From positions 1 to 10,028 of the forward strand of contig JAJCXL010000101.1 in the NCBI GenBank assembly GCA_029263435.1: 10,028 nt of DNA, in the 5' to 3' direction. Shown here one piece after another: positions 6,934 to 10,028 of this stretch. Made by a program: the position numbers and the translations under genes. The notes beneath the pieces were generated by a model. That model searched no databases. It saw only the letters and a program-made list of their open reading frames with translations, and had not been told where the DNA came from. The DNA comes from Acidobacteriota bacterium (lineage in GTDB: Bacteria; Acidobacteriota; Vicinamibacteria; Marinacidobacterales; SMYC01). Numbering within the stretch: the stretch's first letter is position 1; each line of letters starts with the position of its first letter.

Positions 6934-7778
6934 TAGGCGTAAGCGACGGAGTGAGACGCTCCGGTCGAGGTGCCGGCGTCGGCGATCGAAGGTCTGCGGC
7001 CGCGGTCGATATCAGCGGCCAAGTCGTCGTAGGCCAGTGCCGCCGCGGATTCCGGCTCCCACCGGCTATGGGGCTCGCCCGCCTGCGAGGACTCCGCGAA
7101 ACGAATCGCCCTCGGAATGGGCTTGAACGCGGGAACGCCCCAGTAGTGCGCTTGCGCCGCGATGTGCTCCATGACCGACAGAGCGTGGAGGTTTCTACGG
7201 TCGTACATCGTGGGAAGAAAGCCGGTGACCTTCAGTCGTGAGTTGATGCCTCGGGAACGAACGTCATCGACGGCGGACATGATGCTCGGGAGCTGATTGA
7301 CGGCGAGAAACTCCGTTTGAATCGGGACGATCACGTCCGTCGCGGCCACGAGAGCGTTGACGGTCAAGCAGCTACTCGACGGCGCGCAATCCAAAAGGAC
7401 ATAGTCGAAGCGCGCGAGCGTCGGGGCTAGCGATTTCTTGAGGGTGGTCTCCCAGCCGCGTTGCGTCGCGAGCTCGCGCTCTGCGCGCTCGATGCCGTAG
7501 CCTCCCGCCACCATCATTCCATGGGTGCGGACGAAGGTCCCGAAGAGATCCGAAGTGTCGAAAAACGCGGCGCTGAGCAATACGTCCGCGAGACCCGGGG
7601 TTCTAATCTGAACTCTCAACGCGGTGCAGAGATCTTGCTGTGCGTCGAGGTCAACGAGGAGCACGGATCGGCCACGGTCCGCCAAGGCCGCCCCGAGGTT
7701 CACGGTCGTCGTGGTCTTCGCGACGCCGCCCTTGCGGTTCGCGATAGCGATCACGCGAGTCGGAGCTCTCGACCCCAT
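6933..7778 (-). CDS. ParA/Soj-family ATPase without adjacent parB
   Basis: This 281-residue cytoplasmic P-loop ATPase is of the MinD/ParA class, which positions DNA or protein cargo by ATP-driven dimerisation on the nucleoid. The ATG at 7778 is chosen over one at 7811 because a perfect GGAGGTG lies five bases before it. The deviant Walker A is KGGVAKTT (16-23), with signature lysine K16 and P-loop K21. Walker A' is VDLDAQ (42-47) and Walker B is YVLLDCAPS (126-134). PIQTEFLAVNQL (152-163) and GFLPTMYDRR (186-195) are typical of chromosomal Soj-like proteins. The last ~25 residues look disordered and lack any added domain. No parB, partner cargo gene or centromere-like repeat is visible within the window, so the role (chromosome or plasmid partition, or placement of a protein cluster) cannot be fixed. 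It is transcribed towards the amidase and diverges from the dehydrogenase gene. Confidence 0.92.
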   Translation of the reverse strand: MGSRAPTRVIAIANRKGGVAKTTTTVNLGAALADRGRSVLLVDLDAQQDLCTALRVQIRTPGLADVLLSAAFFDTSDLFGTFVRTHGMMVAGGYGIERAERELATQRGWETTLKKSLAPTLARFDYVLLDCAPSSSCLTVNALVAATDVIVPIQTEFLAVNQLPSIMSAVDDVRSRGINSRLKVTGFLPTMYDRRNLHALSVMEHIAAQAHYWGVPAFKPIPRAIRFAESSQAGEPHSRWEPESAAALAYDDLAADIDRGRRPSIADAGTSTGASHSVAYA

Positions 7779-7941
7779 CGCTTCACCTCCCCCTTGGCCG
7801 TACATTCGCAAGTCTGGAGGACGCGAGAAGATCTCTCAGTGATAGAAAGTGGGTGAGAAAGCCCTCGCGATCCGGACCACGAACGAGAAGGCCCGTCCGA
7901 TTTTAGATGTCTCCGAGGGAGTCGTCGGGTAGAGTGCCGGA
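7779..7941. promoter_or_regulatory. Divergent intergenic region between parA and dehydrogenase genes
   Basis: These 163 bases must contain the start signals of both neighbours. The parA ribosome binding site (GGAGGTG, minus strand 7790-7784) is very strong; that of the dehydrogenase is weak (GAG at 7932-7934). On the minus strand two copies of CTTTCT occur 13 bases apart (around 7862-7844), the second followed by TATCAC-like sequence that could be a -10 box. On the plus strand the AT-rich TTTTAGAT (7901-7908) is a poor -10 candidate. No clear -35 boxes or long palindrome are seen. Confidence 0.3.
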
Positions 7942-8991
7942 ATGTCTTCAGCCGAAAGCTACCGTCTGCTCATCGCGAGCTATTTGGAGCCCGAGCACGT
8001 GGCACGTATCGAAGCACTGGATGCCCGACTCGAGGTGATCTACGAGCCCGATCTTCTTCCGGTACCGCGCTACGCCGCCGACCACAAAGGCCATCCGTTG
8101 ACTCGCAGCGCGGCCGATGAGGCGCGGTGGCGAGAGCTCCTGGCGAGTGCCGACATACTGTTCGATTTCGACCCCACCCACATCGAGGATCTCCCGGAGC
8201 TCGCGCCGAACGTTCGCTGGCTGCAGGCGACGAGCTCGGGAATTGGCCAGTTCGTAGCTCGGCACCGCTACGCGGAGAGGATGCCGCACACGCGCTTTAC
8301 CACCGCCAAAGGTGTTCACGCGCAACCGCTGGCCGAGTTTTGCATCCTGTCGATGCTTCTATTCGGAAAGAAGCTCTTCCGGATTCAGAACGACCAAGCT
8401 CGAAAGCACTGGGAGCGACACGCGGGGACGGATCTTTCGGGCCGCACCTTGGTGATCGTCGGTCTGGGCGCCGTGGGCATGGAGCTCGCGCGACTCGCCG
8501 GCGCCTTCAAAATGCACGTGATTGGCGTGAAGACCAAAATCGAAGGGCTCGATCCCCGCGCGCACCAAGTGGATGAGCTCGTCGCCGCGGACGACCTCCA
8601 TCAAGTGCTTCCGCGTGCGCAAACGCTCGTGCTCATCGCACCCCACACCACCGCGAGCGAGGGCATGATCGGGGCCGCCGAGCTGGAGCTTCTTCCCGCC
8701 GAATCGTTATTCATCAATATCGGGCGAGGCGCCCTCGTCGATGAGCCCGCCTTGGTCGAAGCGCTGCGCTCGGGACACCTCGCGGGCGCTTGCCTCGACG
8801 TCTTCGCGACCGAGCCGCTCCCGAAAGACAGTCCGCTGTGGGAGATGCCGAACGTGCTCATCAGCCCCCACTCCGCGAGCACGAGCGAGCGTGAGAACGA
8901 ACGGATCACGGACTTGTTCTTGGGAAATCTGCGCCGCTTCTTGGACGGCGAGCCGCTCGACAACGTGCTCGATACGAAACGGCTCTACTGA
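7942..8991 (+). CDS. D-2-hydroxyacid dehydrogenase (NAD(P)-dependent)
   Basis: This 349-residue cytoplasmic oxidoreductase interconverts a 2-keto acid and a D-2-hydroxy acid using a nicotinamide cofactor; glyoxylate/hydroxypyruvate-type substrates are typical of relatives. The substrate-binding half is residues about 1-130 plus the C-terminus, including ATSSGIGQFV (96-105). The nucleotide-binding half is about 131-315, with GLGAVG (174-179). The catalytic set is complete: R262 in NIGRGALVDE, E291 in FATEPLP, H310 in SPHSA. The end of the second Rossmann strand reads VIGVKTK. A lysine replaces the acidic residue usual in NAD-specific enzymes, which favours NADP; this is inference. The ATG at 7942 has only a weak ribosome binding site. 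The 3' end overlaps the convergent hydrolase gene by seven bases. No neighbouring gene identifies the pathway. Confidence 0.93.
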   Translation: MSSAESYRLLIASYLEPEHVARIEALDARLEVIYEPDLLPVPRYAADHKGHPLTRSAADEARWRELLASADILFDFDPTHIEDLPELAPNVRWLQATSSGIGQFVARHRYAERMPHTRFTTAKGVHAQPLAEFCILSMLLFGKKLFRIQNDQARKHWERHAGTDLSGRTLVIVGLGAVGMELARLAGAFKMHVIGVKTKIEGLDPRAHQVDELVAADDLHQVLPRAQTLVLIAPHTTASEGMIGAAELELLPAESLFINIGRGALVDEPALVEALRSGHLAGACLDVFATEPLPKDSPLWEMPNVLISPHSASTSERENERITDLFLGNLRRFLDGEPLDNVLDTKRLY

Positions 8992-10028
8992 CTCTGCGAA
9001 GGCGCGCGCACGAAGTCGAGGCTCTCGTAGTGGTAAGTCGAAGCGTCGGCGAACGGAGAGTAGGTCTCGAGATGCATGCGTTCCACTCCACCCGACGCAT
9101 CCAGAGAGAACGTGGCGAATGCGTCGGGGATCGAATGATGATGGAACCGAGCGACGAAAGTGTCGAAGTGCCAGTGCTCGAGTCGGGCTCGAAACGCAGG
9201 CGAGCTCACCATCTGGAGCCGCAAGCCCTCGCTGTCGTGCTCGACCACGGCTTCACCCAGTAAGACGTCTCGGTAGATTCCTGCATAGTCTGCGAGCGGC
9301 AAGCGGGTCGAGGTCCCTTCCTTTCGAGACGCCTCTACGGCGTCGAGTCTGGGTGCGATGCGCGCCCATCTCTCAGCGGAAGCGTCTCGCTGCGCCAGGG
9401 TCCAATCCGTGAGAGGGGCTCCTAGATAGCGATCGACGACCCAGTACGACAATGCCGTTTGCACCGACGTTTCCTGGTTGGTGAGAACGACGATGCCGAG
9501 GCTCTCTTCGGGCACGAGAGTGGTCAACGAAGTCATACCCGCGAGTCCGCCGCCGTGATGAACGATCTTGCGTCCGCGATAATCCTTGAGTCGCCAGCCG
9601 AGACCATAGGCGGCGAAGGTCGGTTGTCGTGCCGCGAGCTGTGGTGCGGGAGTGCCGATAGGCAAGATCGTGACCGGACTCCACATCTGCTCTGCTTGGG
9701 CCTCGGAGTAAATTCTGCGGCCGTCGATCGTGCCGCGGGCGAGCTGAAGCACGAGCCATCGGCTGAGATCGTTGGCGCTCGCGTTGATAGCCCCGGCCCC
9801 ACCGAGATTGTCGACGTTCTCAGGCGCTATCGGCTGCACCCGCCCATCCATGTGGACGTGAGGCGTTGCCCAGTTGCCATCGACATCATCCTCGCGCCTC
9901 GCGATCGTCGTGTTCGCGGAGCGCATGCCTAACGGTGCAAACAGACGTTCGGCGATAAGATCCTCCCAGCTCATCCCGGACACGGCCTCGGCGAGCTCCC
10001 CCGCGACGATGAACATCACGTTCAGGTA
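8985..10028 (-). CDS. Serine beta-lactamase-like hydrolase with DUF3471 domain, C-terminal part (runs off right edge)
   Basis: These are 347 residues of a class C beta-lactamase/esterase-like protein (S12 clan); such proteins hydrolyse esters or peptides and are usually exported. The frame is open to the right edge, where the first three residues are YLN. These fit the catalytic Y-x-N motif, so the SxxK nucleophile motif and any signal peptide lie outside. Within the window the fold continues through LGMRSANTT (33-41) and NLGGAGAINASANDLSRWL (74-92), a typical block. HGGGLAGM (158-165) supplies the third (HxG) motif, followed by VPEESLGIVVLTNQ (172-185). Residues about 244-325 match DUF3471: LADYAGIYRD, LEHWHFDTFVARF and FSLDASGGVERM. 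The partner of that tail is unknown. Presence of H-G-G instead of K-T-G argues against a true beta-lactamase. The gene ends at a TAG overlapping the dehydrogenase tail. Confidence 0.9.
   Translation of the reverse strand, partial: YLNVMFIVAGELAEAVSGMSWEDLIAERLFAPLGMRSANTTIARREDDVDGNWATPHVHMDGRVQPIAPENVDNLGGAGAINASANDLSRWLVLQLARGTIDGRRIYSEAQAEQMWSPVTILPIGTPAPQLAARQPTFAAYGLGWRLKDYRGRKIVHHGGGLAGMTSLTTLVPEESLGIVVLTNQETSVQTALSYWVVDRYLGAPLTDWTLAQRDASAERWARIAPRLDAVEASRKEGTSTRLPLADYAGIYRDVLLGEAVVEHDSEGLRLQMVSSPAFRARLEHWHFDTFVARFHHHSIPDAFATFSLDASGGVERMHLETYSPFADASTYHYESLDFVRAPSQSQ

Noticed and set aside
7779..7811. Upstream ATG for the ParA-type gene
   Set aside because: The extra 11 residues are encoded by the ribosome binding site itself (GGAGGTG) and are Gly-rich with no family match.
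1..10028. RNA genes, CRISPR arrays, insertion sequences, integrase or attachment sites
   Set aside because: No tRNA cloverleaf, repeat-spacer pattern, transposase-like frame or flanking repeats could be recognised; nearly all bases are accounted for by protein genes.

Overview
This is a high-GC, gene-dense stretch of a bacterial chromosome. The best clue to its origin is at the left edge: a PadR-type regulator runs directly into a permease with the prefix region and MacB-like first membrane segment of the 'acidobacterial duplicated orphan permease' (ADOP) group. With the secreted hydrolases further right, this points to Acidobacteriota or a close soil relative. I cannot place it below phylum, and that assignment is inference.

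Layout. (a) 1-907, minus strand: padR then the N-terminal part of an ADOP permease, which leaves the window. The two genes overlap by a GTGA. A promoter with a perfect TATAAT and a 28-bp near-palindrome on its downstream side precede padR, suggesting autoregulation. (b) 1051-5148, minus strand: a secreted S9 prolyl-oligopeptidase-family peptidase, then, six bases later, the ABC-F translation factor EttA. (c) 5149-5221: a 73-bp divergent control region holding a perfect 12-bp palindrome. (d) 5222-6904, plus strand: an amidase-signature hydrolase with a twin-arginine-type leader and a GatC/AtzG-like helical N-terminal region. (e) 6933-7778, minus strand: an orphan ParA/Soj-type ATPase with no ParB beside it. 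(f) 7942-8991, plus strand: a D-2-hydroxyacid dehydrogenase. (g) 8985-10028, minus strand: the C-terminal 347 residues of a serine beta-lactamase-like hydrolase with a DUF3471 tail. Its N-terminus lies beyond the right edge.

How the genes may work together. The peptidase and the amidase start divergently from one short region, and both appear to be exported, so joint use of peptide or amide substrates outside the cytoplasm is plausible but unproven. EttA and ParA are general housekeeping-type proteins. I see no RNA gene, mobile element, CRISPR array, integrase or toxin-antitoxin pair. There is no convincing sign of an undescribed multi-gene system. The most distinctive items are the PadR operator/promoter, the GTG-started permease with a second possible internal start, the composite amidase and the peptidase-EttA coupling.
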